From Motiliproteus sp965230735 (GTDB taxonomy: Bacteria; Pseudomonadota; Gammaproteobacteria; Pseudomonadales; Balneatricaceae): DNA of 64,000 nt. Each line of letters starts with the position of its first letter. Positions within the stretch are counted from its first letter, which is position 1. Made by a program: the position numbers and the translations under genes. Below are positions 28,053 through 35,597 of the stretch, piece by piece. Below the pieces are notes generated by a model. The model saw only the letters and a program-made list of their open reading frames with translations. It was not told the origin of the DNA and did no database searches. The DNA lies in the NCBI RefSeq assembly GCF_965230735.1, contig NZ_OZ246016.1, forward strand, positions 2,852,001 through 2,916,000. The letters are read 5' to 3'.

Positions 28053-29084
28053 ATGAAACTCGCCACGCTGATTAAGGATGCCAACGGAAACAGCCTGGGC
28101 CGCGATGGCCAGCTGGTGATGGTCAGCCGAGATCTAACCCGTGCACAGCCGGTGCCGGAGATCGCCCCAACCCTGCAGGCGGCATTGGATAGCTGGCAGC
28201 GATTGGAGCCGGCACTTCAACGCCGCTTTGCCGAATTCGAGCAGGATCCAGCGGCCGGTGAAGCCTTTGATCCTGAATGTTGCGGCGCTCCGCTACCCAG
28301 GGCCTACCACTGGGCCGATGGTTCGGCCTACCTCAACCATGTCGCCTTGGTTCGCAAAGCGCGTGGCGCCGAGATGCCGCCCTCCTTCGAGCAGGATCCA
28401 CTGATCTACCAAGGCGGCTCCGACATTCTGCTCGGGCCAACGGCACCGATAATCGGCGATCCCCGTTGGGGAATCGATTTCGAAGCCGAAGTGGTGGTGA
28501 TCACCACCGATCTGGATCAGGGAGCAACCCCCAACCAGTGCGAATCCGCCATTGCGCTACTGACGCTGGTCAACGATGTGTCGTTGCGCAACCTGATCCC
28601 CAACGAGCTGGCAAAGGGCTTCGGCTTCTATCAGTCCAAACCCGCCAGTGCTTTTGCGCCAGTGGTGCTGACGCCGGATGAACTGGCGCCGCACTGGCAA
28701 GACGCCAAACTCAATCTGCCGCTCCGAGTCTGGCTCAACGACCAGCCGTTCGGTTATCCCGATGCCGGTGTCGACATGAATTTCAATTTCGCACAGTTGT
28801 TGGCCCACTGCTGCAAAACACGGGCTCTGGGTGCTGGCACCCTGCTCGGCTCCGGTACCGTTTCCAACAAACAACAGGGGCTCTGGGGTTCCAGCGTGGC
28901 TAATGGCGGTGTCGGTTACTGCTGCCTGGCCGAACTGCGGATGTACGAAACCATTGAACAGGGACAGCCCAGCACCCCGTTTCTTGGTGACGGAGATCGG
29001 GTTCGGATCGAGATGACCGATCAAAACGGACAGTCGTTGTTCGGCGCCATTGAACAACGGGTGATTGCGACCGCACAAAGTTAA
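28053..29084 (+). CDS. Fumarylacetoacetate hydrolase family protein
   Basis: A 343-aa protein of the FAH family. The start is the ATG at 28053, with GGGAG upstream, although the frame is open from 27765. The N-terminal MKLATLIKDANGNSLGRDGQLVMVSRDL and the metal-site region IDFEAEVVVITTDLD followed by LVNDVSLRNLI are typical of the bacterial fumarylacetoacetase group. GSGTVSNKQQG is near the end. With maiA next door it most likely performs the last step, giving fumarate and acetoacetate. Confidence 0.9.
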   Translation: MKLATLIKDANGNSLGRDGQLVMVSRDLTRAQPVPEIAPTLQAALDSWQRLEPALQRRFAEFEQDPAAGEAFDPECCGAPLPRAYHWADGSAYLNHVALVRKARGAEMPPSFEQDPLIYQGGSDILLGPTAPIIGDPRWGIDFEAEVVVITTDLDQGATPNQCESAIALLTLVNDVSLRNLIPNELAKGFGFYQSKPASAFAPVVLTPDELAPHWQDAKLNLPLRVWLNDQPFGYPDAGVDMNFNFAQLLAHCCKTRALGAGTLLGSGTVSNKQQGLWGSSVANGGVGYCCLAELRMYETIEQGQPSTPFLGDGDRVRIEMTDQNGQSLFGAIEQRVIATAQS

Positions 29085-29112
29085 ATCTCGGAGGCGATAG
29101 ATCAGCGTCCGC

Positions 29113-29150
29113 GCAACGGGCAACGGGCAACGGGCAACGGGCAACGGGCA
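29113..29150. repeat. Tandem 7-bp repeat CAACGGG, five copies
   Basis: Five perfect head-to-tail copies of CAACGGG occupy 29114-29148, with partial copies on each side. They lie 30 bp after the stop of the fumarylacetoacetase-family gene and about 100 bp before smrA. A heptamer does not keep a reading frame in register and no gene crosses it. It is probably a slippage-prone simple repeat. Confidence 0.92.
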
Positions 29151-29253
29151 AACAACAATGCACTTTTAATCTGTCCGACGATAAAATAGAGTCCCTCGGC
29201 AATTTAAAACCGCATCCTGACTTAAGCCTCTCGAACGACACGCAAGACCAGCC

Positions 29254-29829
29254 ATGTCCGATCACAACGATAGCGATAATCAACAAGACGACGATTTCAT
29301 GTCCCTGATGGGGGGCGAGATGAAGGGGCTGGTCCGACACAATAACGATCGGGCCGACCTGAAGCCCAAGGGCGCAGCTCGACAGGATCGCAGTGCCGAG
29401 TATCGTCGCCAGGCAGCCCAACAGCAGCAGAACCCGCTGGTCGATGGCCTCAGCGATGAGATCAAGCAGCTGGTCGATTCGGAGCAGGATCTGATCTACG
29501 CCCGCGACGGAGTACAGTTGAGCCTAATGAAGAAGCTGCGTAAGGGCCATATCCCGTGGCAGCAGGGACTGGATCTACACGGTTACAGCATCGATCAGGC
29601 CCGCGATGAACTAAGTCATTTCCTTAGGGATGCCCAGCGTAAAGAGCTCCGCTGCGTGATCATCGTCCACGGCAAAGCCCTGACCGAAGACGGCACCCCG
29701 CCGATCATCAAGTCCTACGTCAACGACTGGCTACGTCAGCTGCCTCAGGTACTGGCCTTCGTTTCGGCCCAGCCCCAGGATGGCGGCACCGGAGCACTCT
29801 ATGTACTCTTGAAACGAAACCGGGACTAA
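29254..29829 (+). CDS. smrA: Smr-domain endonuclease-like protein
   Basis: A 191-aa protein with a C-terminal Smr domain at about residues 100-190. The hallmarks LDLHGYS, IIVHGKAL and GGTGALYVLLKR are present. The N-terminal half is charged and Gln-rich. Smr domains nick DNA or cleave RNA. In Pseudomonas and E. coli relatives the role is not settled. It lies 82 bp upstream of folE on the same strand, an association seen in Pseudomonas. Confidence 0.9.
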   Translation: MSDHNDSDNQQDDDFMSLMGGEMKGLVRHNNDRADLKPKGAARQDRSAEYRRQAAQQQQNPLVDGLSDEIKQLVDSEQDLIYARDGVQLSLMKKLRKGHIPWQQGLDLHGYSIDQARDELSHFLRDAQRKELRCVIIVHGKALTEDGTPPIIKSYVNDWLRQLPQVLAFVSAQPQDGGTGALYVLLKRNRD

Positions 29830-29911
29830 ACTGTTACCAACCCGCTCAAAAAGCTTTACCTAATCCTACTAAACGCGTAAGTTACGCCCTTTTTTGTCGG
29901 TCGATTTTTCC

Positions 29912-30454
29912 ATGAAAGACGCATTTGCCAACATCATCGAAGCCTGTGGTGAAGACCTCCAGCGTGACGGTCTGCAGGACACCCCCGAACGTGCCGCCAA
30001 AGCGTTCAAATACCTGACCCGCGGCTACCAGCAGACCCTCGATGAAGTCGTCAACGGTGCTCTGTTCGAGTCCGACAACTCCGAAATGGTGCTGGTCAAA
30101 GACATCGAGCTGTACTCGCTGTGCGAGCACCACCTGCTGCCCTTTATCGGCAAAGCCCACGTCGCCTATATTCCGTCCGGCAAGGTGATCGGTCTGTCCA
30201 AGATCGCCCGTATCGTCGATATGTATGCTCGTCGGTTGCAGATTCAGGAAAACATGACCAAGCAGATCGCTGACAGCATCATGGAAGTGACCGGCGCTGC
30301 CGGTGTTGGTGTGGTCATCGAAGCCAAGCACATGTGCATGATGATGCGCGGCGTCGAAAAACAGAACGGGGTAATGAAAACCTCGATGATGACCGGCCTG
30401 TTCCGTAGCAACCAGGCGACGCGCAGCGAATTCCTGTCGTTGATCAACTGCTAA
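29912..30454 (+). CDS. folE: GTP cyclohydrolase I
   Basis: Makes dihydroneopterin triphosphate from GTP for folate and pterins. It has 180 aa from the ATG at 29912. A TTG 18 bp upstream would add six residues and neither start has a good ribosome site. Zinc ligands are Cys71, His74 (SLCEHHLLPF) and Cys142 (KHMCMMMRGV), and their spacing equals that of E. coli FolE. A tetrahydropterin made from its product would serve PhhA, encoded 5 kb away. Confidence 0.95.
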   Translation: MKDAFANIIEACGEDLQRDGLQDTPERAAKAFKYLTRGYQQTLDEVVNGALFESDNSEMVLVKDIELYSLCEHHLLPFIGKAHVAYIPSGKVIGLSKIARIVDMYARRLQIQENMTKQIADSIMEVTGAAGVGVVIEAKHMCMMMRGVEKQNGVMKTSMMTGLFRSNQATRSEFLSLINC

Positions 30455-30561
30455 GCGAACCCGCCTGATCTAACACTATTCCCGGGCCGTCCGGTCCGGG
30501 ATCTTCAGGTCACACGTCAGCCCCGCGCCTGGCAGTACAAGCCCAATCAAACGCCCCAGGC

Positions 30562-31080
30562 TTATTGGTACTGTCTCAGTGTCAGGGTATCTGCACGCTG
30601 CACAAACTCAATCTCCTTCAATACGCTCATACCCAACAGCACCTGCCGTCCCGGCATATTCGGCACCAACGCCGCGCGCACATCCCCTAGTTTGATCTCT
30701 CCAATAGACACCGTGTCCAGCTGGGTTTGATAGGCGGTGGCGCTGCCATTAGCCGTCATCACCAACTGTTTTCTACCCGGCGTCAGCCCAAGCTCCTGCT
30801 GCAGTTCGGCAGGGATCGCGACGTAGGTTGCACCGGTATCGATCAAAAAGGTGACCGGCCGACCGTTAATCGCCCCGTTAACCAGATAGTGGCCCTGACG
30901 ATTCCCTTTCAGCGGAACCTCTATGAGGTTACCGATCCTGGCACTTTGCGGACTACTGTTGGGGTTGAACAGTTTTTGTTGCCAGTGCTCAAATCCGAAC
31001 GTCAGCAACGCCAGCAAACCGAGCCAGAACAGGATCAGCATCGATTTTCCGATTCGTGATGCCAGGGGTTTCTTTTCCAT
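30562..31080 (-). CDS. Membrane-anchored retropepsin-like aspartic protease (clan AA)
   Basis: A 172-aa protein starting at the ATG 31078-31080. One transmembrane helix is at about residues 13-30, with the C-terminal part probably periplasmic. The single catalytic motif is FLIDTGATYVAIP (Asp81-Thr82-Gly83), so a dimer would be needed for activity. LLGMSVLKEI is the usual second loop. It matches the TIGR02281-type bacterial clan AA group. The substrate is unknown. It is convergent with folE; the hairpin at 30483-30501 between them lacks a T run. Confidence 0.87.
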   Translation of the reverse strand: MEKKPLASRIGKSMLILFWLGLLALLTFGFEHWQQKLFNPNSSPQSARIGNLIEVPLKGNRQGHYLVNGAINGRPVTFLIDTGATYVAIPAELQQELGLTPGRKQLVMTANGSATAYQTQLDTVSIGEIKLGDVRAALVPNMPGRQVLLGMSVLKEIEFVQRADTLTLRQYQ

Positions 31081-31255
31081 CGTGCGCCGCCGCTTTGCCC
31101 CGCCTGGGGATTCCTTAAAAAGCTTAGTATGGCCCTCATTATCAGGGCCATGACTAATCAGACCGCCGAATCGACACAACATTCACTGTCCGTTCGATCC
31201 AATCTGATTACAATCTAACCGACTGAATTCGAACAGGTTACCATGGAAAGCAAAG

Positions 31256-31273
31256 TTGTCATCGCGATGTCAT
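31256..31273 (+). promoter_or_regulatory. Pho box (PhoB-type direct repeat) upstream of phoX
   Basis: Two 7-bp units, TTGTCAT and ATGTCAT, are separated by the 4 bp CGCG. This is the spacing and close to the sequence of the PhoB consensus (CTGTCAT, 4 bp, CTGTCAT). TAACGT begins 10 bp past the box and could serve as the -10. The box lies 96 bp upstream of the phoX ATG, which fits phosphate-starvation control. Confidence 0.75.
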
Positions 31274-31369
31274 ACAGAGCCTCTAACGTTGGCGTCGAAC
31301 CCGAGCCCATTAATCTAAATCAATAACGGCACGGACCTTAAATCGATAGAGATAGATGAGACGTTCAAC

Positions 31370-33292
31370 ATGAGCTACGAAAATTCACATGACCTCTGCA
31401 GCAACCTGAACAACGAACAGGACTCGGAGTTTACTCGAATGACCGACAAGGCCGTCAGCCGTCGCGGCTTCCTGGGCGGCATGGGCGCTCTGAGCGTCGG
31501 TGCGTTCATCGGTCTGACGCCGATGGCTCAATCGGTCAAGGCCGCCATGGGTACCACCGTTCACAGCAAGCTGATCGGCTTCAAGCCGATTCCGGCCAGC
31601 ACCGCTGACACCGTCGTCGTCCCCGAAGGCTACAAGGTCTCTAACCTGATCTCCTGGGGTGATCCGATCTTCGCCAATGCCCCCGAATTCGACCCATCCG
31701 GAAACGCACCGGCCGCGGACCAGGCGCTGCAGTTCGGCGACAACACCGACGGCATGAGCCTGTTCCCGCTCAGCGATGATCGTGCCGTGCTGGCCGTCAA
31801 CAACGAGTACACCAACAACGACCTGCTGTTCGCCCACAAAGGCGAGAAGATGACCGCTGACGATGTCAAAAAGGCGCAAAACGCCCACGGTGTTTCGGTC
31901 TTTGAAATTACCAAGACGGCCGACGGTTGGCAGGTTGACCGCAGCGGCAAGCTCAACCGTCGCATCACTGCCAACACGCCGATGCAGTTGACCGGCCCGG
32001 CGGCCGGTGATGCGCTGCTGAAAACCGATGCGGACCCGAGCGGCACCCAGGTATTAGGTACCTTTAACAACTGCGCCAACGGCGAAACCCCCTGGGGCAC
32101 CTACCTGACCTGCGAAGAGAACTTCCACGGCTACTTCGGCACCGCCGATGACAGCTACGAAGTGCCGGCCGCCCAGAAACGCTACGGCGTCAAGCCCGCC
32201 GATAAGCGCTACCAGTGGAGCAAATTCGACGCCCGCTTCGACCTGGCCAAGAACCCGAACGAACCGAACCGTCACGGCTGGGTGGTCGAGATCGATCCGA
32301 TGGATCCGGAATCCAAGCCGCTCAAGCGTACCGCCCTGGGTCGTTTCAAGCATGAAAATGCCGCCCTGATGATCGATAACAGCGGTCACGTGGTGGTTTA
32401 CCTGGGTGACGACGAACGCGGTGAGCACCTCTACAAGTTCGTCTCCAAAGGCAAGTACAACCCGAACAACCAAGCCGCCAACCGCAATCTGTTGGAGGAA
32501 GGCACCCTGTACGTGGCCAAATTCCGCGCCGATGCCGGTGAGCTGAAAGGCAAAGGCGAATGGATCGAGCTGACTTTCGGTAAAAACGGTCTGACCCCGG
32601 AGAACGGTTTCAACAGTCAGGCGGAAGTGCTGATCCACACCCGTCTGGCCGCGACCCAGGTTGGCGGTACCACCATGGATCGCCCGGAGTGGGTCGCCGT
32701 TCATCCGAACAAATCCAGCGCCTGCTGCACCCTGACCAACAACAAAAACCGCGGCAAGAAAGACAATCAGCCCGTGGGTGGCCCGAATCCCCGTGCCGGT
32801 AACAAGTACGGTCAGATCGTTCGCTGGACCCCGTCCAACGGCGACCACACCGCCGCCGAGTTCGACTGGGATCTGTTTCTGATCGCCGGCAACCCGGCCG
32901 TTCACGCCGGTGGCCTGCAGGCGGGTACCAGCAACATCACCCGCGAGAACATGTTCAACAGCCCCGATGGCCTGGGCTTTGATCAAGGTGGCCGCCTCTG
33001 GATCATGACCGACGGCAAATACTCCAACAAGGATGATTTTGCCGGTATGGGCAACAACCAGATGCTCTGCGGCGACCCGGAAACCGGTGAAATCCATCGT
33101 TTCCTGGTCGGCCCGATCGCCAGTGAAGTCACCGGTTTGACCTTCTCCCCGGACTACAAAACCATGTTTGTTGGTATTCAGCATCCGGGTGAAAAAGGTA
33201 AGCCGTCTCACTTCCCAGGCGGCGGTAACAGCAAACCGCGCTCAACCGTGGTGATGATTACCCGCGAAGATGGCGGTGTGATCGGCGCCTGA
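31370..33292 (+). CDS. phoX: PhoX-family alkaline phosphatase
   Basis: A 640-aa exported phosphatase of the DUF839/PhoX family, which uses iron and calcium in the active site. A Tat signal is visible as VSRRGFLGGMGALSVGAFIG (Arg31-Arg32), with cleavage probably after VKA. Family motifs include LAVNNEYTNND, GTYLTCEENFHGYFG, MIDNSGHVVVYLGDDERGE and DGLGFDQGGRLWIMTDG. It is monocistronic, with a Pho box upstream and a strong terminator downstream. Its role is probably phosphate release from organic esters in the periplasm. Confidence 0.93.
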   Translation: MSYENSHDLCSNLNNEQDSEFTRMTDKAVSRRGFLGGMGALSVGAFIGLTPMAQSVKAAMGTTVHSKLIGFKPIPASTADTVVVPEGYKVSNLISWGDPIFANAPEFDPSGNAPAADQALQFGDNTDGMSLFPLSDDRAVLAVNNEYTNNDLLFAHKGEKMTADDVKKAQNAHGVSVFEITKTADGWQVDRSGKLNRRITANTPMQLTGPAAGDALLKTDADPSGTQVLGTFNNCANGETPWGTYLTCEENFHGYFGTADDSYEVPAAQKRYGVKPADKRYQWSKFDARFDLAKNPNEPNRHGWVVEIDPMDPESKPLKRTALGRFKHENAALMIDNSGHVVVYLGDDERGEHLYKFVSKGKYNPNNQAANRNLLEEGTLYVAKFRADAGELKGKGEWIELTFGKNGLTPENGFNSQAEVLIHTRLAATQVGGTTMDRPEWVAVHPNKSSACCTLTNNKNRGKKDNQPVGGPNPRAGNKYGQIVRWTPSNGDHTAAEFDWDLFLIAGNPAVHAGGLQAGTSNITRENMFNSPDGLGFDQGGRLWIMTDGKYSNKDDFAGMGNNQMLCGDPETGEIHRFLVGPIASEVTGLTFSPDYKTMFVGIQHPGEKGKPSHFPGGGNSKPRSTVVMITREDGGVIGA

Positions 33293-33318
33293 CCGACACC
33301 CTGACATCCGCACACAAC

Positions 33319-33342
33319 AAAGGGGCCTCTGGCCCCTTTTTT
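33319..33342 (+). terminator. Rho-independent terminator after phoX
   Basis: AAAGGGGCC and GGCCCCTTT pair around a TCT loop, followed by a T run. It lies 26 bp past the phoX stop. The symmetrical A and T tails could also serve the convergent kinase gene. Confidence 0.92.
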
Positions 33343-33415
33343 AGTGGTGTTTCAGATTTAGCAGAGGCTGTTGCGGCGAAGCCTGCCTGACGCCGGCCGA
33401 TCCTCTTCGATTGGG

Positions 33416-35440
33416 TTAGGATGCAGCAGCCTGAGTTAACGGCAGTTCAATCGTAAAGGTTGTGCCCTTGCCAACGGTGGACTCAACCTCCAACCGACCT
33501 CGGTGTTTTTGAATGATACCGTAGGAAACCGACAGTCCAAGGCCGGTCCCCTTACCGACCGGTTTGGTGGTAAAGAACGGGTCGAACACCTTCCCCAGAT
33601 GCTCCGGCTGGATCCCCTGGCCGTTGTCGGATACCTGAATCCTAACCCGCTCTCCTTCCAACGCCGTTCGTATACGAATAATCCCTTTGCCCTCAATCGC
33701 CTGGGAAGCGTTCATCAGCAGATTCATCATGACCTGGCCAATCTCAGAGCTGAGACACTCCACCATCGGCAGCTGGGCAAACTCCTTTTCAACCTGGCAA
33801 TGATACTTCAGCTCATTCCAGACAATATTCAGTGTCGTTTCGATTTCCGCATTGATATCGACCGCCTCCATGACGTCGGTGCTGCTGCGGGAAAATCCTT
33901 TCAAGCCGGTCACGATACGACGGATACGCAGGATCCCTTCTTGCGTCTCGGCAAAGATATCGATCAGGTCTTCCTTCATGAAACTCAGATCATGCTGCTC
34001 CTCGATCGACGCAATCTGGGCCAAGAGTTCATCGTTAGGCAGCTCACGGCCGACCACGGTTTTGGTCTGCTCGTACATCTCGATCAAATGCTCCAGATAG
34101 CCCTCGAGCGTATTCAAATTGCTGCCGATAAACCCTACCGGGTTATTGATTTCATGGGCGACCCCGGCTGACAGCTGGCCAATCGCAGCCATTTTCTCCG
34201 ATTGCACCAACTGATCCTGAGCCATCTTCAGCTCTTGAATCAGGTCTTCCTGATTGCGGCTTTTTTCATGCAGCTCCCGCTCGGTTTTCTTGCGCTCACT
34301 GATATCCCGAACAATGCCGATCGCCTGCCACTCATCATCCAGCTTGACGCTATTGATCGACAGTTCGACCGGGACTTCATCGCCAGACTTAGTGACCCCG
34401 ACGACTTCCAGCATGATGCCGACCACCGGCCCCTGACCGCTGGTTCGGAAGCCGGGAAATGCCCGCTGAAACTGCTGCTGGTCCTGGCTACGGGTAATCA
34501 AACCGTGCAGATCCTTGCCCTGCACCTCCTGTTGCGTATAGCCGAAGATCCGGGTCGCCGCCGGATTCCAGTAGCGGACATTGCCGTTATGGTCGATCAG
34601 AATCATCGCATCTTGCGCCGCCGACGCTATGCCGCGGAACAACGCTTCGTTGTACTGAGCTTTACGCTTGTCTTCCAGCGCCTGTTCACGGCTTTGCTTG
34701 ATATCCTCATAGGCGCTGCTCAGATCGAGGGTTCGCGCATCTACTTCAGCTTCAAGTTGAAGGTTGTTCTGCTGTGTCAGCGCCAACAGACTGCGTTGAA
34801 ATCGCGTCTCACGCCGGATTAAAAACCCGGCGGTAAAAACCATCAGTACAACACTGGATGAAATGACCACCAAGAAGATGGCGCTATGGGTAAAAGTCTC
34901 GTGGATATCATCGACGTAGACCCCTGAGCCAATCGCCCAACCCCAGGGAGAAAACAGTTTGACGAAGGAGATCTTATCCGAGGCGTCCTGAGTTCCCGGC
35001 TTGGGCCAAACATAACTGACTACGCCCTCTCCCTCGCTGGTCAAAAATTGCTGCATCTCTCGAAACAGATAACGACCATGCTGATCCTGTACCTGGTCGA
35101 GTTCAGCCCCCATCAAGTCATGACTAAAGGGGTGCATCACCATTCGGTAATCGAGATCATGGAGCCAGAAATAATTGCCGTTGTCGTAGCGCATTGACTC
35201 AAGCACAGCCACAGCCCGGGCTTTGGCTTCGGACTCGGATAGCTGTCCTGTCAGCTGCTGCTGGTGATAGTGCTCTAACAAACTGTATGCACTATCGACA
35301 AGGTTTTGGGTCTGTTGCTGCTTCTCTTTGGTCAGGACATGTTCCAGTCCCAGCAGAGAGAACAGCGTGACAATGACAAAGCCGGCGACCACAGTGGATA
35401 GCACAAACCAAAGGTTACGTGTCAGTGCCTGCTGATCCAT
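33416..35440 (-). CDS. Cache-PAS sensor histidine kinase
   Basis: A 674-aa membrane kinase. Helix one is at about residues 10-33 and helix two at about 188-208. Between them is a single Cache domain with the signature NYFWLHDLDYRMVMHPF and a PWGWAIGSGVYVDD end, so a small molecule is probably sensed in the periplasm. A PAS domain lies at about 265-385, then a coiled coil. The dimerisation domain has His429 in GVAHEINNPVGF. The ATPase domain ends with FDPFFTTKPVGKGTGLGLS. No receiver is attached. It is divergent from a second kinase with a similar core 157 bp away. The ATG follows AGGGAG. Confidence 0.92.
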   Translation of the reverse strand: MDQQALTRNLWFVLSTVVAGFVIVTLFSLLGLEHVLTKEKQQQTQNLVDSAYSLLEHYHQQQLTGQLSESEAKARAVAVLESMRYDNGNYFWLHDLDYRMVMHPFSHDLMGAELDQVQDQHGRYLFREMQQFLTSEGEGVVSYVWPKPGTQDASDKISFVKLFSPWGWAIGSGVYVDDIHETFTHSAIFLVVISSSVVLMVFTAGFLIRRETRFQRSLLALTQQNNLQLEAEVDARTLDLSSAYEDIKQSREQALEDKRKAQYNEALFRGIASAAQDAMILIDHNGNVRYWNPAATRIFGYTQQEVQGKDLHGLITRSQDQQQFQRAFPGFRTSGQGPVVGIMLEVVGVTKSGDEVPVELSINSVKLDDEWQAIGIVRDISERKKTERELHEKSRNQEDLIQELKMAQDQLVQSEKMAAIGQLSAGVAHEINNPVGFIGSNLNTLEGYLEHLIEMYEQTKTVVGRELPNDELLAQIASIEEQHDLSFMKEDLIDIFAETQEGILRIRRIVTGLKGFSRSSTDVMEAVDINAEIETTLNIVWNELKYHCQVEKEFAQLPMVECLSSEIGQVMMNLLMNASQAIEGKGIIRIRTALEGERVRIQVSDNGQGIQPEHLGKVFDPFFTTKPVGKGTGLGLSVSYGIIQKHRGRLEVESTVGKGTTFTIELPLTQAAAS

Positions 35441-35597
35441 ACGACTCCCTCTCCGTCACAACCCGGCGGTGGTACCACTAAAGCTAGGCCAATCTTACCC
35501 AAGTTTCAGAAAAAACCCTTTGCTTTTCAGTACATAAATAGTCACATAAGAGCTATGGTTAAGGCTATGGCTTCGCAAAGGAACTCTGTGAGCAAGC

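Noticed and set aside
30483..30501. Hairpin CCCGG/CCGGG between folE and the protease gene
   Set aside because: Short stem and no T run; not convincing as an intrinsic terminator.
32054..33211. Minus-strand frame of 385 codons opposite phoX
   Set aside because: Shadow of phoX, which is supported by a Tat signal, family motifs and its terminator.
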